From the NCBI GenBank assembly GCA_011033025.1, contig WFMF01000540.1, positions 1 to 64,000 of the forward strand: 64,000 bases of DNA, in the 5' to 3' direction. The position numbers were made by a program, and so were the translations under genes. Shown here piece after piece: positions 1 to 10,515 of this stretch; position 1 is the stretch's first letter, and the number at the start of each line of letters is the position of its first letter. Under the pieces are notes generated by a model. That model was not told the origin of the DNA. It was given only the letters and a program-made list of their open reading frames with translations, and did no database searches. Source of the stretch: Beroe forskalii (lineage: Eukaryota > Ctenophora > Nuda > Beroida > Beroidae).

Positions 1-2000
1 CTGTCTCAGCCAATGTTTAACCAGAGCACGCCCTGTCTCAGCCAATGTTTAACCAGAGCACGCCCTGTCTCAGCCAATGTTTAACCAGAGCACGCCCTGT
101 CTCAGCCAATGTTTAACCAGAGCACGCCCTGTCTCAGCCAATGTTTAACCAGAGCACGCCCTGTCTCAGCCAATGTTTAACCAGAGCACGCCCTGTCTCA
201 GCCAATGTTTAACCAGAGCACGCCCTGTCTCAGCCAATGTTTAACCAGAGCACGCCCTGTCTCAGCCAATGTTTAACCAGAGCACGCCCTGTCTCAGCCA
301 ATGTTTAACCAGAGCACGCCCTGTCTCAGCCAATGTTTAACCAGAGCACGCCCTGTCTCAGCCAATGTTTAACCAGAGCACGCCCTGTCTCAGCCAATGT
401 TTAACCAGAGCACGCCCTGTCTCAGCCAATGTTTAACCAGAGCACGCCCTGTCTCAGCCAATATTTAACCAGAGCACGCCCTTCTCAGCCAATGTTTAAC
501 CAGAGCACGCCCTGTCTCAGCCAATGTTTAACCAGAGCACGCCCTGTCTCAGCTAATGTTTAACCAGAGCACGCCCTGTCTCAGCCAATGTTTAACCAGA
601 GCACGCCCTGTCTCAGCCAATGTTTAACCAGAGCACGCCCTGTCTCAGCCAATGTTTAACCAGAGCACGCCCTGTCTCAGCCAATGTTTAACCAGAGCAC
701 GCCCTGTCTCAGCCAATGTTTAACCAGAGCACGCCCTGTCTCAGCCAATGTTTAACCAGAGCACGCCCTGTCTCAGCCAATGTTTAACCAGAGCACGCCC
801 TGTCTCAGCCAATGTTTAACCAGAGCACGCCCTGTCTCAGCCCAATGTTTAACCAGAGCACGCCCTGTCTCAGCCAATGTTTAACCAGAGCACGCCCTGT
901 CTCAGCCAATGTTTAACCAATGTTTAACCAGAGCACGCCCTGTCTCAGCCAATGTTTAACCAGAGCACGCCCTGTCTCAGCCAATGTTTAACCAGAGCAC
1001 GCCCTGTCTCAGCCAATGTTTAACCAGAGCACGCCCTGTCTCAGCCAATGTTTAACCAGAGCACGCCCTGCTGTCTCAGCCAATGTTTAACCAGAGCACG
1101 CCCTGTCTCAGCCAATGTTTAACCAGAGCACGCCCTGTCTCAGCCAATGTTTAACCAGAGCACGCCCTGTCTCAGCCAATGTTTAACCAGAGCACGCCCT
1201 GTCTCAGCCAATGTTTGTCTCAGCCAATGTTTAACCAGAGCACGCCCTGTCTCCCAATGTTTCAGCCAATGTTTAACCAGAGCACGCCCTGTCTCAGCCA
1301 ATGTTTAACCAGAGCACGCCCTGTCTCAGCCAATGTTTAACCAGAGCACGCCCTGTCTCAGCCAATGTTTAACCAGAGCACGCCCTGTCCCAATGTTTAA
1401 CCAGAGCACGCCCTGTCTCAGCCAATGTTTAACCAGAGCACGCCCTGTCTCAGCCAATGTTTAACCAGAGCACGCCCTGTCTCAGCCAATGTTTAACCAG
1501 AGCACGCCCTGTCTCAGCAATGTTTAACGCCCTGTCTCAGCCAATGTTTAACCAGAGCACGCCCTGTCTCAGCCAATGTTTAACCAGAGCACGCCCTGTC
1601 TCAGCCAATGTTTAACCAGAGCACGCCCTGTCTCAGCCAATGTTTAACCAGAGCACGCCCTGTCTCAATGTTTAACCAGAGCACGCCCTGTCTCAGCCAA
1701 TGTTTAACCAGAGCACGCCCTGTCTCAGCCAATGTTTAACCAGAGCACGCCCTGTCTCAGCCAATGTTTAACCAGAGCACGCCCTGTCTCAGCCAATGTT
1801 TAACCAGAGCACGCCCTGTCTCAGCCAATGTTTAACCAGAGCACGCCCTGTCTCAGCCAAGGCACGCCCTGTCTCAGCCAATGTTTAACCAGAGCACGCC
1901 CTGTCTCAGCCAATGTTTAACCAGAGCACGCCCTGTCTCAGCCAATGTTTAACCAGAGCACGCCCTGTCTCAGCTAATGTTTAACCAGAGCACGCCCTGT
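1..2000. repeat. 32-bp tandem satellite array
   Basis: A 32-bp unit (CTGTCTCAGCCAATGTTTAA followed by CCAGAGCACGCC) repeats head to tail about 60 times with very few substitutions. A handful of units are shortened or partly duplicated (near 910, 1070, 1210-1260, 1390, 1520, 1670 and 1860). The array runs off the left edge of the window, so its full length is unknown. Homogeneity this high points to recent amplification or ongoing unequal exchange. No open frame persists, because the unit contains TAA and its length is not a multiple of three. Confidence 0.98.
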
Positions 2001-2418
2001 CTTCCCAGCCCCCTGTCTTAACCAGCCCCGTCTATGGTTAACCAAAGCAGGATACTGATAATAACTTTCTTCTGTAGGATGTAACATGAAGATGCGCGTG
2101 TTCTGGGTGTGTTGCACGGACTTCTGATATGCACCAGAACACACTACACTACCTGCTCTCCACCTTCACACAGAGATAACATCTGTCCCTGCCCTCAACC
2201 CTCAACCTTCACACGAAACCTCGACTTTTAAACGGAACCTTCACATCTCCCCCAGGAACACACTGTTACCTGAGATTGAAGGTTGAATATCATCACTGAA
2301 GCTGTGTGACATCTCCACATCTCAAGAGAGCCTCTGGGCGGAACCTTATATCTCCCCTCAGTACAGTGCACTGAAGGTGGAACATAAAGACCCTCTAGTG
2401 TGACAGGACCCCCTCGTG
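2001..2418. other. Spacer between satellite and DGK gene; probable 5' leader
   Basis: There is no coding sequence here. A pyrimidine-rich tract ending in AG at 2076-2077 resembles a 3' splice site, so an upstream non-coding exon is possible. The stretch then carries C- and A-rich sequence with loosely repeated words such as CCTTCACA up to the start codon. No convincing TATA box is visible. Confidence 0.4.
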
Positions 2419-4731
2419 ATGGCTGAGTGGATGGAGGGGGTGGTGAGCGGGGTCCACTGCTGGTACGAGTACGAGGGCAGCACCCTTTGTGCCCTCACTA
2501 CCCCTGACAAGGACTGCAAGTCCAAGGGCTCCAGCTCCGCGGACCGGCGCCTCAAGGTGAAGTGCGCCGTGTGTCACACCATCGTGCACGAGGAGTGCAG
2601 GGAGGACCTGTCGGTCCGGTGCCGGGTCACGTTCCGGGAGGCAGGTTACAAGAAGGAGCTGTGGACGCCCCACCACTGGGTTCTGCAGAGGAAGGGCTTC
2701 GGAACGAAGTGCAAGGCTTGCAACAAGACCCTCCCTAAGTCGGGAGGCTGGGGAGGGAGCCGGAACAATAAGTCCTTCATTGCCGTGCTGTGCTCCTGGT
2801 GTAAGGACATTTACCACTCCTCGTGCTTCACCCTCAGCCTCATCGAGGATCACTGCTCATTGGGGGAGTTGGAACAGATCATCGTACCCCCCAACTGGGT
2901 GGTTTACACCTCAAAACATTACAAAAAACCCGAGAAACGGAAGATCAGTTACTCAACGCGACCCTCCTCATGTTCGTCTAAACGAGGAAACCACCGGAAA
3001 CGGCTGGAACACGAAAAGGACGATTGCAGTAGGCGTTCGTTTCACATCAAAGTATCTTCCTCTATAAACTCCACCAAAACCCCCCTTATTGTGTTTGTCA
3101 ACCCCAAGTCCGGCGGTAACCAGGGCGCGGCACTCATCCGGTCGTTTCAGTGGTTTTTGAACCCTCGCCAAGTGTTTGACATGTCAGAGGGGGGCCCCAC
3201 TTTGGGACTCCAGCTCTACCAGCACGTGACAAATCTCAGGATTTTGGTGTGTGGGGGTGACGGGACGGCAGGGTGGGTCCTGTCTGAGATCGACAAACTG
3301 AACTTCATGAACCTGCCGCCCATGGCGATACTGCCCCTCGGAACGGGCAACGACCTGGCGAGGGTGCTCAACTGGGGTGCGGCGTACGCGGGCGAACCCA
3401 TCGACAAGATCCTTGGTCAGGTTTCGGAGGCGGTGGTCCATTGTCTGGACAGGTGGGAGATCGTTGTGGAGAACATAGACACCCGGAACCTGACCCCCAT
3501 CTCCCCGCGCTCTGTGAGTGTGGAGGAGGCGGACGCCCAGATCTGCAAGGAAGATGGTCCGCTCACCAACCCCACCACCAAACTACCCCTCAACATTTTT
3601 AACAACTATTTCGGTATCGGCTTAGATGCCCACATTCAGTTTCAGTTTCACACGGGCCGTGAAGCTAAGCCCGAGAAGTTCAACAGCCGAGCGTACAACA
3701 AGTTTGTGTACTTCAAGGGCGGCCTGTATGACACCTTTGAGCAGAAGTACAAGAACCTGTCCAAGTTCGTAGAGCTGACCTGTGACGGAGAGGACTACAC
3801 GGAGAAGTTGCGGGAGCAGAAGATCCACTGCATCGTGTTCCTGAACATCCGGAGCTACTCCGGGGGTGCGAACCCCTGGGGCAGTCAGCAGGGCAGTGCC
3901 CGGCCTGCTGCCATGGACGACGGCTTTATCGAGGTGGTGGGCCTCTTCTCTGCCCCCACCATGGCAGCCCTCCAGGTGGGCTTGACAGGCAAGCGGATCT
4001 GCCAGTGCCGGAAAGCCGTGCTGAGCACGAGGAAAGCAGTGCATTGTCAGGTGGACGGAGAGCCTTGCTACATCGTGCCCTCCACTATGAAGATCTCCAG
4101 GCGCAACCAGAGCCGCATGCTTATGCGCTGGAAGAGCCGGGAGATCAAGTCCACCAGCTCCGCCTCCATCGTGGACAGCAGTGTCGGGCCTTCCAGCTAC
4201 TCTGACGACATGCCACCCGTCAAGGTCGCCATCCACAAAATCACTGCATGCGACTTCCAGACCCACTACGGCTCCTTAGAACGGCTGCAAGAAGTGGCTC
4301 AGCCGCTCACCATGGTCCTGTCTCACCCTGCTGCCACCCTGGACTCCATCCGCCCCACGGTCTTTAAGTGTGTGCAGGAGACCTCCTCAGTCGAGGTGGA
4401 CTCCGAACAGAAGCTCTCCGACACTTGGGTGTTCCTGCACCGTGCTAACGACCGTCTGTACCCCATCTCCGCAGACATGGAGACCCAGCTGTGTGTGGGG
4501 GACATGATACCCACTGGGATATTCATCCTCAACACCTCCACCCTCAGGGGAGGCACCCACTGCTCCGACTGTAGGACCACAAACTCCCATGTCAGTGAGA
4601 CCGCAGCGGGAGGAGGGGAGGGGTCAGGCGTGCGGTGTTCTCCTGGAAATCAGGAGGCGGAATATGCTCCGAGGGAGGGACCTAGTACTGAGCATAGCTA
4701 CGTAGAGTGCAATGATAACGAGCCATCGTGA
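2419..4731 (+). CDS. DGKZ: Diacylglycerol kinase, zeta/iota type, intronless, without ankyrin repeats
   Basis: This kinase would phosphorylate diacylglycerol to phosphatidic acid. The single 770-residue frame starts at the ATG at 2419, in a purine-rich context just after an in-frame GTG. Two cysteine-rich C1 domains lie at about residues 13-69 (with the atypical cysteine spacing of zeta-type enzymes) and 83-150. A basic Lys/Arg/Ser stretch at 168-200 sits where mammalian DGK zeta has its MARCKS-like nuclear signal. The catalytic domain begins at FVNPKSGGN (about 226) and has the ATP-site loop GGDGTAG (279-285) and LGTGND (307-312). The accessory domain spans about 390-555, including VDGEPC. 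The zeta-type region after it is present to about residue 705, then a Gly/Ser-rich tail follows. The ankyrin repeats and PDZ-binding end of zeta/iota are absent. Lack of introns contrasts with AP-2 alpha and twinfilin nearby, so an old retrocopy is possible, though the frame is intact. Confidence 0.93.
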   Translation: MAEWMEGVVSGVHCWYEYEGSTLCALTTPDKDCKSKGSSSADRRLKVKCAVCHTIVHEECREDLSVRCRVTFREAGYKKELWTPHHWVLQRKGFGTKCKACNKTLPKSGGWGGSRNNKSFIAVLCSWCKDIYHSSCFTLSLIEDHCSLGELEQIIVPPNWVVYTSKHYKKPEKRKISYSTRPSSCSSKRGNHRKRLEHEKDDCSRRSFHIKVSSSINSTKTPLIVFVNPKSGGNQGAALIRSFQWFLNPRQVFDMSEGGPTLGLQLYQHVTNLRILVCGGDGTAGWVLSEIDKLNFMNLPPMAILPLGTGNDLARVLNWGAAYAGEPIDKILGQVSEAVVHCLDRWEIVVENIDTRNLTPISPRSVSVEEADAQICKEDGPLTNPTTKLPLNIFNNYFGIGLDAHIQFQFHTGREAKPEKFNSRAYNKFVYFKGGLYDTFEQKYKNLSKFVELTCDGEDYTEKLREQKIHCIVFLNIRSYSGGANPWGSQQGSARPAAMDDGFIEVVGLFSAPTMAALQVGLTGKRICQCRKAVLSTRKAVHCQVDGEPCYIVPSTMKISRRNQSRMLMRWKSREIKSTSSASIVDSSVGPSSYSDDMPPVKVAIHKITACDFQTHYGSLERLQEVAQPLTMVLSHPAATLDSIRPTVFKCVQETSSVEVDSEQKLSDTWVFLHRANDRLYPISADMETQLCVGDMIPTGIFILNTSTLRGGTHCSDCRTTNSHVSETAAGGGEGSGVRCSPGNQEAEYAPREGPSTEHSYVECNDNEPS

Positions 4732-4939
4732 CGTCATGTGTTGTCCTCAGAGTGATGAAGTGCTGCCATAGTCATAATGACGAAGTGTTTTCGTAGGGAC
4801 ATCATGATATTGTGGTGTCAAAGTATCGCCATGCGCTCATTGAATTACCATGTCATTGAATGTATCATATAGACGATATATGATATCGTAATATGTATCA
4901 CATATTATAATTTGTTGATTTTATGCAACTTGTTATTTT

Positions 4940-4945
4940 ATTAAA
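4940..4945 (+). promoter_or_regulatory. Possible poly(A) signal of the DGK gene
   Basis: ATTAAA lies about 210 bases after the DGK stop codon in AT-rich sequence. It is the nearest hexamer of this type. No adjacent poly(A) tract marks a retrocopy tail. Confidence 0.35.
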
Positions 4946-5158
4946 GACACGTTAAATAATCGTTAAGAATTCCAATTTATAGTAGAAGTATATATTATAG
5001 TATGACACCATGAAGTTCGAATGTTTATGTTTTTTGTGTTTATGATATATATATTATTACAATCAATACAAGGTGTCCTAATCGGCAATAGATGTTGCCT
5101 CATCGTCAGTGATTCTGAGATTCGATAGTCACGCGCCACCGTCGCACGTGCACAGTTA

Positions 5159-5400
5159 GGGGGTCCACTGGCCAACGGCCAATCGTCTTAAAAATTTGCT
5201 GTTTCGGCCAATTGGCCGTTGGCCGTTTGGCCATTTTTTCCTTTTTTATCCCTGGTTTCGGCCAGAAGCATTATAGCTGAAAGTTGTGAGAGAAAAAAGA
5301 TGTTACAATTTCTATAACTGACATTTTCCTGCTAATTTGATTGGTAGGGGGTGTCAAATGTATCAATCAAGGTCGTGCTTGAAGAAGGCCCAAGCTCCAT
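5159..5400 (-). mobile_element. One end of the poly-G/GGCCAACGGCC inverted-repeat transposon
   Basis: The stretch begins with a run of G followed by GTCCACTGGCCAACGGCC. It continues through the GGCCAATTGGCCGTTGGCC cluster and about 200 bases that match, in reverse complement, the right end of the complete 2.0-kb element at 41760-43770 (about 43500-43770). The other end of this copy is not visible, so it is a truncated or solo-end copy. Confidence 0.75.
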
Positions 5401-5439
5401 CATTGTTAAAAAGGATTAAGGGGTTTAAGCACCAGTGCT

Positions 5440-5760
5440 TAGTTGGGCCCATGGGCCGGCTAAAATGGAGTTGAAATCCCGCGATTTTTTGCAGGGTAGA
5501 AGAAAGATAAATTCTGTCTAGGAAAGCATTATCTTTATTTTAATTTTATTAGATTTTCCGTAATTAATGCTCAAAGTTGGAAAAAGTATCGCGAAAATCA
5601 AGATCGAGTTTATGGATTGTCTAGCAGGCCCGTTGGGCCTGCAAACACACAGCTCACTCGGCGCTGCTACGCAGCTCCTCGTTCGCAAGTTTTAAACACT
5701 GCCATTCAAATTGAATGGATACTTTTTACCGCATCAAAAAATTCCAAATAGATCAAAAGT
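5440..5760 (-). repeat. Dispersed repeat with GCAGGCCCAACGGGCCTGC hairpin and CTAG
   Basis: The block from about 5620 shares CTAGCAGGCCCGTTGG, CACAGCTCACTCGGCGCTGC and TTTTTACCGCATCAAAA with 7084-7220. The part at 5465-5580 (CCGCGATTTTTTGCA onward) resembles 19813-19930. On the minus strand the conserved edge reads as a GC hairpin running into CTAG. Confidence 0.6.
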
Positions 5761-7083
5761 CAAAAGCAAAAAATCAAATATTCAAAAAAAGTAAGAAGGA
5801 GCAGAGTGGAAAATAGATCGAATTCGTCGGTTAGTGTTAGACGTGCTAAACCATGTGAGTTTTGTTCCAGCATTCCGTTTTGATTGCAAGATGATGTCAA
5901 TTCTGACAACTGATTCTCATACTGACACTGACATTGGATATTTTTGTTTTGTTCACAGGCCAGGAACTGTCTTCGAAATCTGCTACACCTACATTAGACT
6001 CGATTGAATGTGCACCTTAACGGTTAATTTCACAACTGCAGTTAACTACTGTTTTTACCGACTCAACTTTGATTCAGAATAAAACAAAAGTTCAGAATAA
6101 AACAAAAGTTTATTTCGCATTTCTTTATACATGCCTAAATACTGAATACTGTATATACAAAACATATAAAAATTCTGGTTTCAGGGTAATATTGGGATCA
6201 ATATGAGATTAGAATATTCTAATAGAGGGATTCTGGTTTCAGGGTGACAGGGAAACTCTAACATTAGAGCATACAGATGATAGGGTTCTGATATCAGGGT
6301 GTAGGGAATTGTATATCATTAGGACATTAGAAAACAAAGTGATTAGGAGTAAAATTTCTAAATTTCTTTGACTTTGACTTAGCCCACACCTCCTACCCAG
6401 TGGGGATAGGCTTACAAGTGCTGGTGAAACGCAAGGCATGCAAGGCTGGAGGCTTATTGCTTCCTTTAAGTGTACCAGCACTTGAAGCTAGGATAGTCTT
6501 TATTTCTAGTATATATCATCATAAGAATATTTAATTGTGGTTGTATAATGTAGGCGAAGTCAATTATCTTGAAATGGATGAGTTTCAAACTTTTTCAACA
6601 TAATATGTAATGTTAAACTTATGAAGTTACATAATATCAACTTATAAAATAGGCAATGCTATGTCAAGAAACAAAACATTTTATGAATTTGGCTGAATGT
6701 TTCAATGTGACAAGAGACTGGGCATGGTTATCATTTTATTGTGATTACAGATAACTTAATTATCGACCAACCTCTGCCACAACGAAAGCAATCCATCTGA
6801 AATAACCTCCTTTATCCAAGGTATGCCAATTCTCCATCTTGAGGTCTTGAATTCTCCATCTTGGGGTCTTGAAGTTAAGGAAACGTTAAAAATTTTCAAA
6901 AAGCTACAGCATAGCATTACACAGTCGTAGCGCGATAGAAAGCACTCGCATAGGACTGATCATAATCTGCACGTGCAAAAATTGGTTTCCATAGCAACGG
7001 CACCTCATTTCTCCCATTTGCATTCGTTTTCCTTGATATTTTCTTGGCAAGCCCGCACAAACAGACATAATTCACGTGCTCTT

Positions 7084-7220
7084 ACGAAATTATATATAAG
7101 ACTAGCAGGCCCGTTGGCCAGCTAAACCACAGCTCACTCGGCGCTGCTACGCAGCACCTCGTTCGCAAATTTCAATACAACTGAATACTTTTTACCGCAT
7201 CAAAACATTCCAATCAGTTC
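7084..7220 (-). repeat. Second copy of the CTAG-ending dispersed repeat
   Basis: ACTAGCAGGCCCGTTGGCC is followed by CACAGCTCACTCGGCGCTGC and TTTTTACCGCATCAAAA, the same order of blocks as at 5620-5740. On the minus strand it ends in CTAG followed by T. It has no coding content. Confidence 0.6.
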
Positions 7221-9790
7221 AAAAGTTACGCGGAGCAACGTATTCAAAACATTATTAATAACAGAAATGAATGCGCGCGCAATATGTAACCATAGCAACG
7301 CGCGCGTCTATTTCCATACTGCACCCGCGCGCCCTAAAATGTGTCCACAAAAGGACTAAAAACGTGACATGTCACAAAAGGACGAAAAACGCGACAGAGA
7401 ATGCGAAATTATAATTACTTTGGGGTTATGGGAGGGTTGCGAAAATATTGATTTTGCAAGTGGCCTGCTAAACTTCATGGGTTTACGCGCCCCGTTTGGG
7501 AAAAAAAAAATTTCCAATGAATCAGTTAAAACAAAGTTTTAAAAGCATTAATTTAAAAAATTTAAGGAGAAAAGGGAACCTTTAAAAAAGGGAAAAATTA
7601 ATCCGGCTTTTAATTCGCCCCAAAATTTCTACAAAGGAAAAAAGAAATTGGGGAAATATTCGTAATTGTATATTTAAACAGCAAAGCCGAAAAACAACAC
7701 AAATCTTGCGCTCTCAAAACTCTTTAAATTAAATCCATATTTTACGATCAAAATCAAACAATCCTAAAATGGGGGAAAATTTTCAAAATAGTATTAAAAA
7801 ATGAACAGAAATTAACCCTCAAGTGAGGGGCTTTAAAAAAGGAATTTCCACAAAAATTTCATTTTTTGGCAAAGAACCAAAACTTATTGTGTTTGGAATT
7901 TGTTTTATTCTTTCTAATTTGGGAAAATTTACATTTTTAAAAGAAAGAGATATTCTTATTATTTAAAATTTCATTTAGATGAAAGATTTTGCAAGATCGA
8001 TGTTTCATTGTTTTTGTGAAAAAATTTTTTATGATAAAAGTCTTTTGGGGAAAAAATGTTTTCTTTTAAAAAGCAAAGAGAATGGAAAATGTTTTCCTTT
8101 GTATTTTTTGAACCATATACCCTAACCTAAAAAATTTTTGGGGCCTGAAAATTTTTTTCTCCGTCCCATTTATTGTGTTCATCAGAAGTTGATCAGTTTA
8201 TCGGCTATCGCCAAGTGATCGATTAAAATGAAATGACTCTAATTAACACATCTCTACCGATTTAAATGCAAATTATCGCCCTACTCATTCATTAAAGTAG
8301 CGTAGAAGTTTTGTCCTCAAAACTTAGATGCACTGCTGCTGATCTTGAACTGATAAGCTCTTGCCAGAATTACTTCTCTTTTCTACGCCTTCGATTCTGC
8401 AGGTGAATACGATAAAATGTAGAGTTTTGATACGCAAATATTTTATACTATTGAAAAAACTGTGCCGTGCCCGTCGCTGCTATGCAATGCATTAAAGGTG
8501 CATGACGCGATTTTCATGAAAAATTTACATATACTTTTTATTGGATTAATATGCTCCTCATATCGTAACATTAACTTGTGGTAAGTATGGGCGTGTAATT
8601 TCCACGTATTACCGGTGTAATTGGATAAACTAATTTGTGCCGGAATCGAAACTGCAGCACCCGCGCTTCTGTGTGTGTTGTTTACTTTACATTTCACTGT
8701 TTGTGTACAGTTATGCGTGTGTTTCACGGTGTGCTGTTTCATTCCAAACTTTATTCTGCATAATTTTGACAATTGTATATGTCTACGCACAGTTTCCCAA
8801 TCCCTTTTTAACTTTTTTTGCCACAACAATCGAATAAAAAGTTTGAAAAGACACAAAGTTTATGCTTTCATGCTGTTGATTCTTGTCACTCTCCTATAAA
8901 GAGTCATGGTATATCATTTTGGCTGGTAAGCTATGCTCATAGGACAAAAAGTAGATGAAAAGGGTACGTAATAAGGCTCGGCTGTCGACTATAATCACAT
9001 GATTTTCGAAAGCTTCTGATTTCCAACTAACATAACGTATTTTCAATCGCCACGAGTGATAACAGAATGACAGTTCTATAGTTCCTGTAGAAAAAATCAT
9101 TCTAACAGGAGTTTGAGAAAATGGTCGGTTCTAACTTCTTACTACTATATTAGTACTATTTACTTTTCGACCTTTTAGTTGATATGTACTTGATCCGGCC
9201 ATGTGGCAGGGTGAATAGGCATTATAAGAACAATGTTAATGCAGAAGGGATGGAGATGGATAAGGAACCTTGAAGCCATCAGAGATCAGTGTTTTCTAGT
9301 TCGTATTGTCATGATGTACCAACACTCTCACGACAAGAATAGGAATAAAATACACAAATACAACGGTTTAAGGTTTTTGTACAAAAATTTCATGAGAAGA
9401 CACGTTCACGAACCAGGGACCGACCCTTTGCTTTCATTTTGATTTTCAAGAGAGCAGATACCTACCATCACCTGAATAACATCTCCCACCACCTACCTAC
9501 TGATAAAGTTTGGTGCTATCATCATTCATTAGACGTTTATATGCTTTTAGGTCGTGACAGATACTATGTGATAGCAGCTATAAAAAAGTTAAGTTGTTAT
9601 AAGTTAATTTATCATAAGTTCAATAATGTTGAACGTTACTTATCGAGTATTGATGGCTGACTACGGTTAACGAAAGAAACAGTTTCAGAACCACACGGCC
9701 AAGGAAATTATACTGGTTAACACTGTAACATAGCAAAAACCCTGATTATATTGACTTGAACTTCAAAGTTTGGTGAAATACCAGATGCAT

Positions 9791-9835
9791 TATTGATCAT
9801 TATTGATCATTATTGATCATTGATCGTGATTGATC
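9791..9835. repeat. TTATTGATCA microsatellite
   Basis: A 10-bp unit, ATTATTGATC, is repeated about four times with decay at the right end. It lies in the left part of the outer element, outside the foldback. Confidence 0.8.
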
Positions 9836-9969
9836 ATCGATATTACTGACGCATTATGTATGCTTTTCAAAATATTGCACATAAACAGAACGACGTTGCA
9901 GACGGACTGCAGATACAATCGAATTAGCTTCGCTGTTTCGCTAGCGTACTTATGGTGGCCGAGGTGGCT

Positions 9970-10515
9970 AATGGCATTTTTTAAGCAATTTTTATTGTAA
10001 TCAAAGTAAAACCTAAAATAAAAATAAAATAAAAATAAACCAAAATGAAATGAAAATAGAATGAAAATGAAATAAAAATGAAATGAAAATTTTAAAAAAT
10101 CAAAATGAAAATCAAAATAAAATCAAAATAAAACCAAAGTAAAATAGAAATAAAACCATTTTAAGATAAAATAAAATGAAAACGAAATGAAAATGAAAGT
10201 AAAATCAAAATAAAAGTAAAATCAAAATAGAACCAGAATAAAACCAAAGTAAAATAAAACCATTTTGAAATGAAAATAAAATAAAATGAAAACGAAATGA
10301 AAATGAAAGTAAAATGAAAGTAAAATCAAAATAAAAGTAAAACCAAAATTAAATCAAAATAAAATCAAAATAAAACTAAAGTAAAATAAAACCATTTAAA
10401 AATTTTTAGAGTTTAAAAAAAACAAAAAACAAAAAACAAAGTAAATTTAAGAAAAAAAAAAAAAAAAGAAAAAAAATGAAAAAAATTTCGAAAAAATTTT
10501 GAAAAAAAATCGCTC
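9970..10515. repeat. A-rich minisatellite in left foldback arm
   Basis: Imperfect 10-12-bp units of the form AAAATCAAAATAAAACC repeat across the block, ending in homopolymer A. The block is bracketed by two direct copies of GGCCGAGGTGGCTAAT (9957 and 10519). Confidence 0.85.

Larger units (their letters stand above)
5401..8495. other. Gene-free tract with dispersed repeats
   Basis: I see no gene here. Repeats at 5440-5760 and 7084-7220 are described separately. 6180-6330 carries loosely repeated TTCTGGTTTCAGGGT words. About 7400-8160 is a strange A/T-homopolymer-rich stretch with many runs of A, T and G and no recognisable feature. Confidence 0.5.

Noticed and set aside
1-2000. Possible CRISPR array because of regular 32-bp repeats
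   Set aside because: There are no spacers; the units are directly adjacent and identical, and the genome is animal.
3622-4266. 214-residue minus-strand frame inside DGK
   Set aside because: It is a shadow of the GC-rich DGK coding sequence with no recognisable domain.
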